Below, in pieces: positions 47,011-55,602 of a DNA stretch of 64,000 nucleotides. Position 1 is the first letter of the stretch, and every line of letters begins with the position of its first letter. Source of the DNA: a virus. Where the stretch lies: the IMG/VR virus record IMGVR_UViG_3300049215_000771, positions 468,730 through 532,729 of that record. The stretch is one strand, 5' to 3'. The notes beneath the pieces are model-generated. The model was not told where the DNA came from. It worked only from the letters and a program-made list of their open reading frames with translations, and did not search any database. A program made the position numbers and the translations under genes.

Positions 47011-48561
47011 ATGCGAGAACCCACCCCCGAAGAACAAGCACGCATCGACGGATTCGGTGCGGGTGCCGACAATACTCCAAAATTCGAGTGGGACGATTCG
47101 TTCCAGTCGAAACTCCTGGGGTCGCTGCTCACCGACCGTTTCGTGCTTGTTCAAAGTCAGGACAAGATCAAGCCGGCGTACTTCTCCAACGAAGCCTACG
47201 TCATGATCTGTAAGATTTTGTTTGAGTATTTTCAGAAACAGAAGGACGTGCCGCCCGCCTGGGTGCTGAAACAGGAACTCTCCGACCAACTGAATGACCG
47301 GGATAAAGCCGTCCAGATTCACTACCTGGGGCAGTTGGAATCCCTCTACACCTTCCACGTTCCCGGCCTCGACACTCGTGAGTACCTTTGCGACAAGATC
47401 ACCTACTTCGCCAAGGTCCAGGCCGTCAAAGTCGCCTTCCACAAGTGCGTCGAGAAGATGAATGAAGCCCCTGAAGACGACAAAACTTGGTCATTTGTGT
47501 ACGATCAGATGCGCCAGGCCATGATTGTTGAACGCAATTTCGAGCCGGGCCTGGAATACTTCTTGAATATCGACGAGATGTTCCGTCGAATGCGAGAAAT
47601 CTTTCAGGGCAAAGATCGTTTCACCAGTGCTTTTGAAACGATTGACAACGCCCTCACAGGTGGAGGTTTCTTTCCCGGCCAGATTGTGGCCTGGATCGGC
47701 TTGCCGGGTAGTGGCAAATCGCTGGCCTTGGTGAAAGCTGCCGTGGCGAACGTGTTGCTGGGGCATAAGGTTTTGTATCTCACGATGGAAATGGACGAGG
47801 TTGGTATCGCCCAGCGTTTCACCAGCCAGATGTTGAAGAAGGACATCAACAACTTGCTCAACATGGAAGTTGAAATCAAGAAAGATATTGAGGAGTTTTG
47901 TTTCGACAAGGCCGACAAGAATCTTCTGCGTATTACGCAGTTCCCTGGTGGTATGTTGACGGTCAATCATATTCGTGCATATCATAACCAGTTGGTGTTG
48001 CGTGGCTGGAAGCCAAACCTTATCATCATCGACTATGTTGGCGAAATGGCCGACGACCCGAACTTGAAGAAGTACGAGTCGGCCTACCGAATCCTTCGTG
48101 ATTTGCGGGCCTTCGGCATTGAGGAGAAACACGGCACCATGACCGCCATTCAGCCCAATGCGTCGGCAGCGAAACTGGAAATCGGCCAGTACATCGACGA
48201 GTCCAACATCGGCACGTCGTTCGATCAGTTCAAGCCGTTGGACGCATTCTGGTCCATCAACCAGCAGACAATCGAGAAGGATGCGGAAGTCGGGCGTGGG
48301 TTCATCATCAAGCATCGAAACGGTGCTTCTCGGAAGCCTTTCCGTATTGGTTTTGATTATCGGTTGGGCACTTTGGATATTTTCGAGATCAGCAAGGACA
48401 AGTATCGAGAGGCGATGAACGCCATTCAGGACAAGAAGTCGGATGAGGTTCAAATCGACACGGTGAATATGGGCAAGGGCGGCAAGAAACAGCGCAGCCG
48501 CAGTGGGTTCAAACCGAACGCAGCGATTGATCCGACTGAGGAAGAACTGCGTGGGGAATAA
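47011..48561 (+). CDS. dnaB: Replicative DNA helicase (DnaB/gp41 type)
   Basis: 516 aa. The N-terminal helical domain (about 1-170) is linked to a RecA-like domain: AWIGLPGSGKSLALVKAAVA (Walker A), VLYLTMEMDEVGIAQRF (H1a), PNLIIIDYVGEM (Walker B), TAIQPNAS (H3) and RGFIIKHRNGASRKPFRIGF. Unwinds DNA 5' to 3' at the fork. Ends with a Lys/Arg/Gly-rich tail. Confidence 0.9.
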   Translation: MREPTPEEQARIDGFGAGADNTPKFEWDDSFQSKLLGSLLTDRFVLVQSQDKIKPAYFSNEAYVMICKILFEYFQKQKDVPPAWVLKQELSDQLNDRDKAVQIHYLGQLESLYTFHVPGLDTREYLCDKITYFAKVQAVKVAFHKCVEKMNEAPEDDKTWSFVYDQMRQAMIVERNFEPGLEYFLNIDEMFRRMREIFQGKDRFTSAFETIDNALTGGGFFPGQIVAWIGLPGSGKSLALVKAAVANVLLGHKVLYLTMEMDEVGIAQRFTSQMLKKDINNLLNMEVEIKKDIEEFCFDKADKNLLRITQFPGGMLTVNHIRAYHNQLVLRGWKPNLIIIDYVGEMADDPNLKKYESAYRILRDLRAFGIEEKHGTMTAIQPNASAAKLEIGQYIDESNIGTSFDQFKPLDAFWSINQQTIEKDAEVGRGFIIKHRNGASRKPFRIGFDYRLGTLDIFEISKDKYREAMNAIQDKKSDEVQIDTVNMGKGGKKQRSRSGFKPNAAIDPTEEELRGE

Positions 48562-48564
48562 AAC

Positions 48565-49098
48565 ATGAATGATGCACCCATTGAAAAAGTTACAGTCCAA
48601 GTGCGGGGGAAGGATGTTATCCTTGATCCCGACAACATGAAGTTCAGCGATGCGTCCTTGTCAGAGTACATGGACAAGGAGTATGGCTGGGTGGATTATT
48701 TCGGCAAACAGTTGGAATTTGCCAACAAGGATTGTCTGGACGCCGAGATTTTGTACGAGGAAGCCTACGCCAAGAAATACTGCGAGGCCAAGGACATGGG
48801 CTGGACGGAAACCCGCTCCAAGCAATTTGCCCTGGCCGATCCCGTTGTGAACCAAGGTCGCAAGGACGTGGCGAAAGCGAAGGAAATTGCTGCGCTTATC
48901 AAAGCCCATTTGAAGGCGTGGGACAAGAACCACGAGAACGCTCAGAACCGTGGGCATACGCTACGCAAGGAGATGGAGAAGTTGCACCGGGAAATCTACA
49001 AGACGCCCGGCCCGCTCCCGGAAGATGCCACGGTCGCTATCGACGAAGATTTTTTCAAGGTGAAGTCTGCGGAGGTTCTTCCCCAAAATGGAGAGTAA
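48565..49098 (+). CDS. Coiled-coil protein next to the helicase
   Basis: 177 aa, MNDAPIEKVTVQVRGKDVIL. Helical with Lys/Glu heptads (KAKEIAALIKAHLKAWDKNH; HTLRKEMEKLHREIYK). Location suggests a helicase loader or recombination accessory, which I cannot confirm. Confidence 0.64.
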   Translation: MNDAPIEKVTVQVRGKDVILDPDNMKFSDASLSEYMDKEYGWVDYFGKQLEFANKDCLDAEILYEEAYAKKYCEAKDMGWTETRSKQFALADPVVNQGRKDVAKAKEIAALIKAHLKAWDKNHENAQNRGHTLRKEMEKLHREIYKTPGPLPEDATVAIDEDFFKVKSAEVLPQNGE

Positions 49099-49333
49099 AT
49101 GGGATTTCCAGACTGCCCTGGGTGACACCATTCGGGAGAAATACGAGTCTTTGTATGTCAAAGTCGTCGAAGTCTCCAACGTAATTAACAGGAAGATGGT
49201 TCGAGGGCAGGCTAATTGGGTTGTTACTTCTCCCGAAGTGGCCTCCATGTTTTTTGAAACAGTTGATGTTGTAGCTGACCAGAAGAAGAAAAAATATCGC
49301 TCCATTGACGACCCCTGGGAATCGTATGAGTGA
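49088..49333 (+). CDS. Tagged mini-protein resembling a capsid A-domain
   Basis: 81 aa. FQTALGDTIREKYESLYVKVV, then VINRKMVRGQANWVVTSPEVAS, which looks like the RG-x-x-NW-V-TSP-x-VAS strand-loop of HK97-fold major capsid proteins. Then QKKKK and YRSIDD (residues 70-75) plus PWESYE. Paralogous to the protein at 55599-56081. Overlaps the upstream gene by 11 nt. Confidence 0.65.
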   Translation: MESKWDFQTALGDTIREKYESLYVKVVEVSNVINRKMVRGQANWVVTSPEVASMFFETVDVVADQKKKKYRSIDDPWESYE

Positions 49334-49544
49334 TTACATCCAAAATGCCTTGGATCAATATCAGGCACAACGGGCGGACGAGATGTTCAGAAAGGCTCAG
49401 GAAGCATTGGGGGATATGGTTGTTTTCCTCAAACAGAATCCCATCGTGAGTCCTGGGCGTGACGACTACTTTGCGATGAACAAAGCATGGCTGAAGAAAA
49501 AGAAGAAGAAATATCGGTCAATCGACGATCCGTGGCAGACATGA
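49326..49544 (+). CDS. Small tagged protein ending YRSIDDPWQT
   Basis: 72 aa, MSDYIQNALDQYQAQRADEM. Helical body, KKKKKK linker and tag at residues 63-68. ATG overlaps the upstream stop. Confidence 0.72.
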   Translation: MSDYIQNALDQYQAQRADEMFRKAQEALGDMVVFLKQNPIVSPGRDDYFAMNKAWLKKKKKKYRSIDDPWQT

Positions 49545-49780
49545 CTTACGACGAGATTTGTGAAGCAATTGACAACGGCGTAATCCCTGTTGAGTTTCCC
49601 AAGTGGCAGTGGAATATGACGGATTACGAACATCCGGTGTCGCTTGCTCCCGAAATATACCAAAACAGAAAGGGAATTCTCACCCGATACGGGCGAAAAC
49701 TTCTTGCCGAGCGTGAGGAACGTGAGATCAACGAGAAGAAGAAATACCGCTCGATTGACGACCCCTGGGAGGCGTCATGA
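49541..49780 (+). CDS. Small tagged protein ending YRSIDDPWEAS
   Basis: 79 aa, MTYDEICEAIDNGVIPVEFP. Contains KWQWNMTDYEHPVSLAPEI, then EKKK and tag at residues 69-74. ATGA overlap. Confidence 0.72.
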   Translation: MTYDEICEAIDNGVIPVEFPKWQWNMTDYEHPVSLAPEIYQNRKGILTRYGRKLLAEREEREINEKKKYRSIDDPWEAS

Positions 49781-50055
49781 AGAAATGCTACAAGTTCAAA
49801 TCCATGCTCGACAGGGATTTGTACATAAACATACCTTCCAGTTCGCACTATCGGATGGTGAAGCCTGGCATGGAGTTTACCTTCGAGGGCGACTGGCATC
49901 CTTATTGGGAAGATTTGATCTACAAAGGCTATGTCGCCCTGGTTGAAATCAATGAACCTCGACAGCCTGTTGACCCCTATTCGCTCCTGACGCCCAATCC
50001 GACGAAACCTGGCAAGTACCGTTCCATTGACGATCCGGGACACTACGATGATTGA
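49777..50055 (+). CDS. Small tagged protein ending YRSIDDPGHYDD
   Basis: 92 aa, MKKCYKFKSMLDRDLYINIP. A small beta body (GMEFTFEGDWHPYWEDLIYK) then tag at residues 81-86. Same overall plan as the tagged protein at 50683-50931. GGGAGG before the ATG comes from the preceding tag codons. Confidence 0.72.
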   Translation: MKKCYKFKSMLDRDLYINIPSSSHYRMVKPGMEFTFEGDWHPYWEDLIYKGYVALVEINEPRQPVDPYSLLTPNPTKPGKYRSIDDPGHYDD

Positions 50056-50686
50056 CCCTACTAAGATCACCAACTATAAGCAGACCCGTCACCAACTCGA
50101 AGAAGTTCTGATCTTCTGGATTTGTGTGGCTGGCAAAACCGCCCTTCAAATTGCACCCCGCCTCGACCGGCTTCTGAAGAAATGGAAGCCTATGGCAATG
50201 GGGAAAAACCCTACGCCATTCGACATCATCAAGCAAATCAACTACCGTGGCAATCTGGCCGAAGAACTGAAATCTCACGGCATTGGTTGCTACAATCAGA
50301 AGGCTCGGTCACTTCTTTGTTTGATATGGGCTGGGTTGGATTTGAAGAAGTGTACGGTCGAAGACCTTGAGAAAATACCAGGCATTGGTCCTAAAACAGC
50401 CCGGTGTTTCCTCATGCACAGCCGCAAGGACGCCGAACACGCCGGCCTGGATACGCATGTCCTTAAATTCATGGGCGACCTGGGGTACGAGGTTCCCAAG
50501 GGCACACCCACTGGCAAGCGTTATCGGGATTTGGAGAAAACCTTCATCATGCTTGCGAGGCGAGTGGGGATGAGCGTGGCGGACTTCGATTTGCTGATCT
50601 GGAACGCTTATTCCGGCAATAAGGGCAAGCCGGAAGATGTTCTGGAGATGTTCGACATCATTCCGTACAGGAGGAAGCTGGCGTGA
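50048..50686 (+). CDS. nth: EndoIII-like HhH DNA glycosylase
   Basis: 212 aa from MIDPTKITNYKQTRHQLEEV. The HhH hairpin is LEKIPGIGPKTARCFLM with the catalytic Lys, followed by HAGLDTHVLKFM carrying the catalytic Asp. No C-terminal iron-sulfur cluster. Repairs oxidised or other damaged bases. ATG lies in the upstream tag codons. Confidence 0.83.
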   Translation: MIDPTKITNYKQTRHQLEEVLIFWICVAGKTALQIAPRLDRLLKKWKPMAMGKNPTPFDIIKQINYRGNLAEELKSHGIGCYNQKARSLLCLIWAGLDLKKCTVEDLEKIPGIGPKTARCFLMHSRKDAEHAGLDTHVLKFMGDLGYEVPKGTPTGKRYRDLEKTFIMLARRVGMSVADFDLLIWNAYSGNKGKPEDVLEMFDIIPYRRKLA

Positions 50687-50931
50687 AGCTGGTTGTTCTT
50701 CACAAATATGGTTACATCAGTTGTCAGACGAGTAAGTACCCCACGGGAATTTATTGGCCGGGCGACATCATCGAGGATGATGCGCCCGCCGACAAATACT
50801 TCCAGTGGATTCAGGAAGGGGCTGTAGCGATTGTTCCAGATTCTACGCCGGTCATTATTCGTACTCCTGAACCCGTGAACGGCAGGAAATATAGAACAAT
50901 TGATGACTGGTCGGAATACTACACCGCTTAG
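50683..50931 (+). CDS. Small tagged protein with YRTIDD
   Basis: 82 aa, GTG start (GTGA overlap). VLHKYGYISCQTSKYPTGIY, PGDIIEDDAPADKYFQWIQE body as in 49777-50055, then GRKYRTIDD (residues 70-75) and WSEYYTA. Here the variable Ser is Thr. Last plus gene before the convergent protease. Confidence 0.68.
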   Translation: MKLVVLHKYGYISCQTSKYPTGIYWPGDIIEDDAPADKYFQWIQEGAVAIVPDSTPVIIRTPEPVNGRKYRTIDDWSEYYTA

Positions 50932-51844
50932 GGATCGGGATGTACGTCCTGGGGTATTCCTTCTGCGGTCCCATGCGGTCGATGATCGGGATGCGATTCG
51001 GCAATCCTCCAAGGAGGCCGAAGATGGCTTTGTCGGGACTTTTGGCGTAGATCAATTCGCCACGTTCCTTGCCGCATTCTTTGGAGATGAAGGCACTCAA
51101 GGAGGCGGCTGTGACAATATCTTCTCCGTTAGGGCAAATGACGGGATCACGGGCTGCCATTGCGCAGAAAACCTTCTCCATGATCTTGCCCTGGGTGCAG
51201 AAGTAGCTGACTTTGCTGGCCGGGCTGCTGGCTGACATCGAGAACAAGTCTTGTTGTTTCGGCGTCAGTGAGGAGATAGGTGGTAGATGAGCGCCGGCGT
51301 GACAACTTGTTTGCCACCAGAAGGTTTCCTGGTCATTTTCTTCGGCGCATTCGGCAAGAATCTTCATGATTCCTGCCCGTTGGCCCAGGCGCATGACGGA
51401 ACCATTCTCGCTGCCGTGCCCGATGGTGTAGATAACGAAGGTATCTCCTGGAGCGGCTTTGACCTTCATTTGTTCGTTGACAAACTTCTTCAAGCCTGAA
51501 AGATCGGTTGGGTCGCTCCACACCATTCGGTCGGTTTTTCCTTTGTCATCGACGTGGAAATTGCCGACATCTTCGATGGTCAAGCCTTTGCTAGACGCCA
51601 ATTTAGCGGCCTGGACGACTTCATTTGCGTCGGTGTTGGCGATAGAATCAGGACAGTGCTTCAGGACGAGAATACGGACGGAAATAGCGGGGAGTGGAAC
51701 TTCTCCGACATATTCGGAGATGGAATTTGTTACAATGATGGGTTTGAACGGCTTCTGTTTGGTTTGTGTCTTTGGTTGAATGCAGATGATTGACGCTACA
51801 ACCAAGGCAAACACTGTTGCCGCAAACAACAAGAATCTTATCAT
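50855..51844 (-). CDS. Membrane-anchored caspase-like cysteine protease
   Basis: 329 aa from MIRFLLFAATVFALVVASII, a signal anchor. Then FVIYTIGHGSENGSVMRLGQ with the His-Gly-Ser-x-Asn-Gly pattern of clan CD (caspase/legumain), and WQTSCHAGAHL with the nucleophile Cys. The domain lies outside the membrane. The last part overlaps the plus-strand tagged gene on the other strand. Minus-strand gene isolated inside a plus-strand block. Confidence 0.68.
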   Translation of the reverse strand: MIRFLLFAATVFALVVASIICIQPKTQTKQKPFKPIIVTNSISEYVGEVPLPAISVRILVLKHCPDSIANTDANEVVQAAKLASSKGLTIEDVGNFHVDDKGKTDRMVWSDPTDLSGLKKFVNEQMKVKAAPGDTFVIYTIGHGSENGSVMRLGQRAGIMKILAECAEENDQETFWWQTSCHAGAHLPPISSLTPKQQDLFSMSASSPASKVSYFCTQGKIMEKVFCAMAARDPVICPNGEDIVTAASLSAFISKECGKERGELIYAKSPDKAIFGLLGGLPNRIPIIDRMGPQKEYPRTYIPIPKRCSIPTSHQLFYISCRSRVQEYE

Positions 51845-51889
51845 GGACCTCCTCTCATAATACAAATAGGTAGGGGGAGTAAACGAAAA

Positions 51890-53596
51890 ATGGCAACTGA
51901 ACCATTCAAGCTGAAAGTCTGGCATCTTCATCCAAAGCACGGGCGAGTGATTGCTGCGGAACGTACACTAAATGGCACTGGTCATCCTGGGGCGCTGAAA
52001 CTTTGTGGCCCTTACACCAATGCCAACAAATCTGGCTACTGGTTGTTTCCCCCTGTTGACATCGACATTATGTGGAAGGGTGGTAAGGATTTCGACATCC
52101 GACAGTACGAGAATTGGGACGATGAAGACTATCGCCTGGTTCGCCGGCTTATCTTGCCGCAGGATGCCGCCCATTTGGACGTTTGGAGCCTGGAAGGGGA
52201 AGGTAGGAACAAATTTACTTGGGGAGCGGTGGAAGATGGTGTCGTCCAGATGTGGACGGGAAATATCTTTGAGACACCGCCCGGCTGGTGTTTGCATATC
52301 CGCAGTCCGATCAACTGGCCTCCACGTTCCTGCTATGTGATGGAAGGCGTCCTGGAAACCGACTTCATGCAGCAGGACATCTGGACAAACATTGTTTTCA
52401 CCAAACCTGGTGAGTGGGTGGAGTTCAGGAAAGATGGTTGGCCTCCACTGGCCCAGCTTCAGGTAATTCGTCGTGAAGGGTTTGCCGAGAAGTGGGAAGT
52501 GGAAGAAGAAATGGTGAATCGGGACACGCCGGAAGCAAATCGGGTATTCGAGTATTGGGTGAATTTCAATGAGCAGAAGTTTGCCAAAGGCGGCAAGCAG
52601 GCGTTGTTGCCGGATATGAGTCGCACGAAGGATGGCACCACCTTCTACAAAGAAAAAGCTCGGTGTCTTGGTGGGGCGATGGAACCCAAGGCTGAAGTTA
52701 TTGCGCCGCACGGGTGTCCTTTCCACAAGCCCAAGGACAGAACAGTGGTATTTTGCATCAATGATGCACCACGTTATCAGGAGATGTTCCTGCACGCCGT
52801 TGGGATGTTACGAAAGCACAACGCAACGATACCCGTGAAATTGATATACATTGACGGCAAAGATCAGGATTTCATGCGTGGCTGTGCCAGATATAACGTC
52901 CAGGTTATTCAAAGGCCGTGGTTCCGCCCGGAGGCTCAATACTTCTCGATCAACAAGTATTGGCTGCATGAACTCCAAGAAGATTCTGTGCTATACTTAG
53001 ACGTGGATTTGTTCATTAACGGCGATGTATCGACGTTGTTTGACAAATATCGCACTGAGTTTACGGCGATTGAGAGCAAGTGGGCATATGGCAAGGGCTG
53101 GAAGGATGATTTCTTGCCTAATGGCCACAAGCCGGTCAATTCGGGTGTTCAGTTGTTCCACGGTGGGTATCACCGTAAAATGTTCTCGGCGTTATCAGAA
53201 GCGTTTGACCGTTTGAGTGGGCATGATACACCGCTGGCTCACTGGTCATGGAACTACTACAACGGCTGCTTGCGAGAGGAACTGGCATGTACGTTGATCT
53301 TGTCGGAGATGAATCCAAGTTATTCGTATTTCCAGGCCAGGGATTGTTACAACATTGAGCGAAGTGAGGATGTTGCCAGGTGTCACGAGTCGATCATCTT
53401 CCACAGCTACACTCGGCAGTGGGAGTTGGTGAAACGATGGTATGCACAACGCCGCAAGATGGTCTGGCCGAAACGCCCTGATTGTGGTACAACTTTTTGT
53501 TGTATTCACGAACAAGGAGCGGCCAATGGCTCACATTCGCTGGATGATACGCAGGGACATGCCGGAAGTGATGGAAGCAGAGCGCCTTTGTCATGA
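51890..53596 (+). CDS. Two-domain protein: unknown domain plus GT8-like glycosyltransferase
   Basis: 568 aa. Residues 1-280 resemble a DUF6065-like domain (FKLKVWHLHP, PPRSCYVMEG). From about 290: RTVVFCINDAPRYQEMFLHAV, VLYLDVDLFINGD with the D-x-D, and NSGVQLFHGGYHRK. The last 24 codons overlap the acetyltransferase gene. A glycan-modifying enzyme is likely. Confidence 0.7.
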   Translation: MATEPFKLKVWHLHPKHGRVIAAERTLNGTGHPGALKLCGPYTNANKSGYWLFPPVDIDIMWKGGKDFDIRQYENWDDEDYRLVRRLILPQDAAHLDVWSLEGEGRNKFTWGAVEDGVVQMWTGNIFETPPGWCLHIRSPINWPPRSCYVMEGVLETDFMQQDIWTNIVFTKPGEWVEFRKDGWPPLAQLQVIRREGFAEKWEVEEEMVNRDTPEANRVFEYWVNFNEQKFAKGGKQALLPDMSRTKDGTTFYKEKARCLGGAMEPKAEVIAPHGCPFHKPKDRTVVFCINDAPRYQEMFLHAVGMLRKHNATIPVKLIYIDGKDQDFMRGCARYNVQVIQRPWFRPEAQYFSINKYWLHELQEDSVLYLDVDLFINGDVSTLFDKYRTEFTAIESKWAYGKGWKDDFLPNGHKPVNSGVQLFHGGYHRKMFSALSEAFDRLSGHDTPLAHWSWNYYNGCLREELACTLILSEMNPSYSYFQARDCYNIERSEDVARCHESIIFHSYTRQWELVKRWYAQRRKMVWPKRPDCGTTFCCIHEQGAANGSHSLDDTQGHAGSDGSRAPLS

Positions 53597-54023
53597 GGAC
53601 GCTTGGACTGAGGACCAGTTCATCGCTTGTTTGCAACAACGGAATTGCATCGGTATGGTTGCCGAAATTCAGGAGTTCGTTGTTGGGTATATGGTTTACG
53701 AACTCTACAAGAACCATTTGTGGCTGGTAAATCTGGCGGTCCATCCGAAATGGCAGGGCCAGGGTATTGGCCGTGAGATGGTGGAGAAATTGAAAGGCAA
53801 ATTGTCTACTCATCGTCGATCTGCGATACACATGAAAGTTTCTGAGCGCTGCCAAGGCGCTCATTTCTTCCTTCGGAAGATGGGCTTCCGAGCAACAAGG
53901 GTGGAAAGAAACTTCTTTCTTGTAGGCGGGGAGTTTGAAGACGCCTATCACTTCCGCTTCGTGCTGGGCCACCCCTACAGACACGAACGGGCAGTCGAGG
54001 AACTGTTGTGTCAGGGAAAATGA
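53526..54023 (+). CDS. GNAT N-acetyltransferase, RimI-like
   Basis: 165 aa from MAHIRWMIRRDMPEVMEAER. The acetyl-CoA loop is HPKWQGQGIGREMVEK, preceded by YKNHLWLVNLAV. Could acetylate a protein N-terminus or other amine. The start lies within the upstream gene. Confidence 0.8.
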   Translation: MAHIRWMIRRDMPEVMEAERLCHEDAWTEDQFIACLQQRNCIGMVAEIQEFVVGYMVYELYKNHLWLVNLAVHPKWQGQGIGREMVEKLKGKLSTHRRSAIHMKVSERCQGAHFFLRKMGFRATRVERNFFLVGGEFEDAYHFRFVLGHPYRHERAVEELLCQGK

Positions 54024-54472
54024 GATGGACGAAAATGAGCAACGACCCGAATGATATAGGCTGGGTTGGTTGTTTGATCCCGGTCGTCATTTTCGGAATC
54101 GCTGGCTTGATTGCTTTCGGTATTTATGGCTGTGTTCAACACTTCAAAAATGAACAACTGATCCAAAATACCGTCACCCAGGACAACCACAAAGAAGTTG
54201 TTCGGTTGAAGAAAGATGTCATCACTTGTTTGAAGTTGAGGGCCAAGCACGCTCAGGAGTGGAAGTTCAAAACATGCGATGACTACGAACTCGTCACCAT
54301 CCAGAACTCTCAGGATTGGAACAGCACAGGGCGAGGGAGCGGCTACTGGTCGGATAGTGTAGAAATCTGGATGAAAGTGAAGCGACCTTTTGTCCTAGAG
54401 ATGAACTACAAGAACGAGAAGGGAAACGACAAGTTCTTGTACCTCAAGATGGACTTCATGCCGGACAAGTGA
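54020..54472 (+). CDS. Small membrane protein
   Basis: 150 aa, MRWTKMSNDPNDIGWVGCLI. One helix (CLIPVVIFGIAGLIAFGIYG) then a soluble domain with Cys residues (TCLKLRAK; KTCDDYE). Last gene before the terminator. Confidence 0.62.
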   Translation: MRWTKMSNDPNDIGWVGCLIPVVIFGIAGLIAFGIYGCVQHFKNEQLIQNTVTQDNHKEVVRLKKDVITCLKLRAKHAQEWKFKTCDDYELVTIQNSQDWNSTGRGSGYWSDSVEIWMKVKRPFVLEMNYKNEKGNDKFLYLKMDFMPDK

Positions 54473-54477
54473 AAGGA

Positions 54478-54510
54478 GAGGCCAGGAAATAATCCTGGCC
54501 TCACTCATTT
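54478..54510 (+). terminator. Rho-independent terminator
   Basis: Plus strand stem GAGGCCAGG/CCTGGCCTC with a 7-nt loop, then ACTCATTTT. The T-run is short. Confidence 0.62.
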
Positions 54511-54537
54511 TACAGTTGCCTCAAATCAGGGTACTAT
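54508..54537 (+). promoter_or_regulatory. Promoter TTTACA-N17-TACTAT, antisense to the secreted-protein gene
   Basis: Plus strand TTTACA, 17 nt, TACTAT, directly after the terminator. It transcribes against the minus gene 54526-54873 toward the macrodomain gene at 54919. Confidence 0.6.
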
Positions 54538-54873
54538 GTTGATGTTCACGCAGCCATCGAACGGAATGAAAACCACTCCGTCGTAGCGGAACCAGCAGTA
54601 TTGAACCGGACACCAGTAGCACCAGCACCCATAGCGAACGCTCCAGGAGCGGCAGCTATAGCCGACCCAGGTGGATCGGTAGCAGTAGTGGCGGTAGGTG
54701 TAACCACGATAGCTGTAGCCAAAGTAGTGAACACTGCGGGCACCAGGCGGAACATGGCCTGGATGTCCAGGATGGCCTGGATGTCCTCCGGGATGTCCTC
54801 CACGATGTTGAGCAAGCGCAGGCGAAACGAGGAACAAACAGGCAACAAGGGCTGCCAGAAGATACTTCGTCAT
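54526..54873 (-). CDS. Small secreted protein, Gly/His- and Tyr/Cys-rich
   Basis: 115 aa from MTKYLLAALVACLFLVSPAL, a signal peptide, with GGAGG upstream. Then HRGGHPGGHPGHPGHPGH, a His-Gly-Pro repeat that may bind metal, and a Tyr/Cys/Trp-rich C-terminus (SYRGYTYRHYCYRSTWVGY). Predicted export to the envelope or outside. Confidence 0.6.
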   Translation of the reverse strand: MTKYLLAALVACLFLVSPALAQHRGGHPGGHPGHPGHPGHVPPGARSVHYFGYSYRGYTYRHYCYRSTWVGYSCRSWSVRYGCWCYWCPVQYCWFRYDGVVFIPFDGCVNINIVP

Positions 54874-54918
54874 AGCTTTACCTCCAAAGAAACACTTCAT
54901 CATATGTAGGAGAGGAAC

Positions 54919-55602
54919 ATGAAACTTATTCTTCGAGATCGAAACCAGGGCATGATTGATGCCTGGAAAGTTCACTTCAAGAACCTTCCTGAAGTTGAAA
55001 TTGGCTGCGGTGATATTTTTGACACCCCCGCTGATGCCATTGTTAGTCCCGCCAACAGTTTTGGTTTCATGAATGGCGGTATTGACCTGGCGTACAGCAA
55101 GCGTTTCGGCTGGCAACTTCAGAACAGGTTACAAAAACACTTGTACGAAAACCATGATGGTGAATTGCCAGTTGGTGAAGCAACTATGATCCCGATTGAG
55201 GTTCCTACCGAATCCTACAAGTACCTGATCTCGGCACCAACCATGAGGGTTCCGACTGACATCGACGGAACCGTGAATGCTTACTTGGCGATGCGTGCGA
55301 TCCTTCGTCTAGTAAAACACTTCAACCAGAAGAACTTGCGCCAGGCCGAGTACGACTCGATACGTTCGGGAAAAACAATCATTCCAGAAGCCATCAATTC
55401 CGTCATTTGTCCAGGTTTGGGCACCGCCATTGGCCGACTTCCGTACAATGTAGCAGCTTACCAGATGCGGGAAGCCTACAGGGTTGTGATGGAAAATCAA
55501 CCACATGATTTTCACGACATCGCCGGCTCGTATTGTTATCACGATGCCATGAGGCGAGGCTTGCCGTATAGGGAGCAAGAAGCGTTATTTGGTGAGGCAT
55601 GA
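54919..55602 (+). CDS. Macrodomain protein (ADP-ribose binding or removal)
   Basis: 227 aa. VEIGCGDIFDTPADAIVSPA, NSFGFMNGGIDLAYSKRF (macrodomain loop 1 with Asn), and VICPGLGTAIGRLPYNVAAY (loop 2). These bind or hydrolyse ADP-ribose derivatives. It is two genes away from a PARG-like enzyme. Confidence 0.82.
   Translation: MKLILRDRNQGMIDAWKVHFKNLPEVEIGCGDIFDTPADAIVSPANSFGFMNGGIDLAYSKRFGWQLQNRLQKHLYENHDGELPVGEATMIPIEVPTESYKYLISAPTMRVPTDIDGTVNAYLAMRAILRLVKHFNQKNLRQAEYDSIRSGKTIIPEAINSVICPGLGTAIGRLPYNVAAYQMREAYRVVMENQPHDFHDIAGSYCYHDAMRRGLPYREQEALFGEA

Noticed and set aside
47491-48600. 369-codon minus-strand frame
   Set aside because: Antisense to the DnaB-type helicase.
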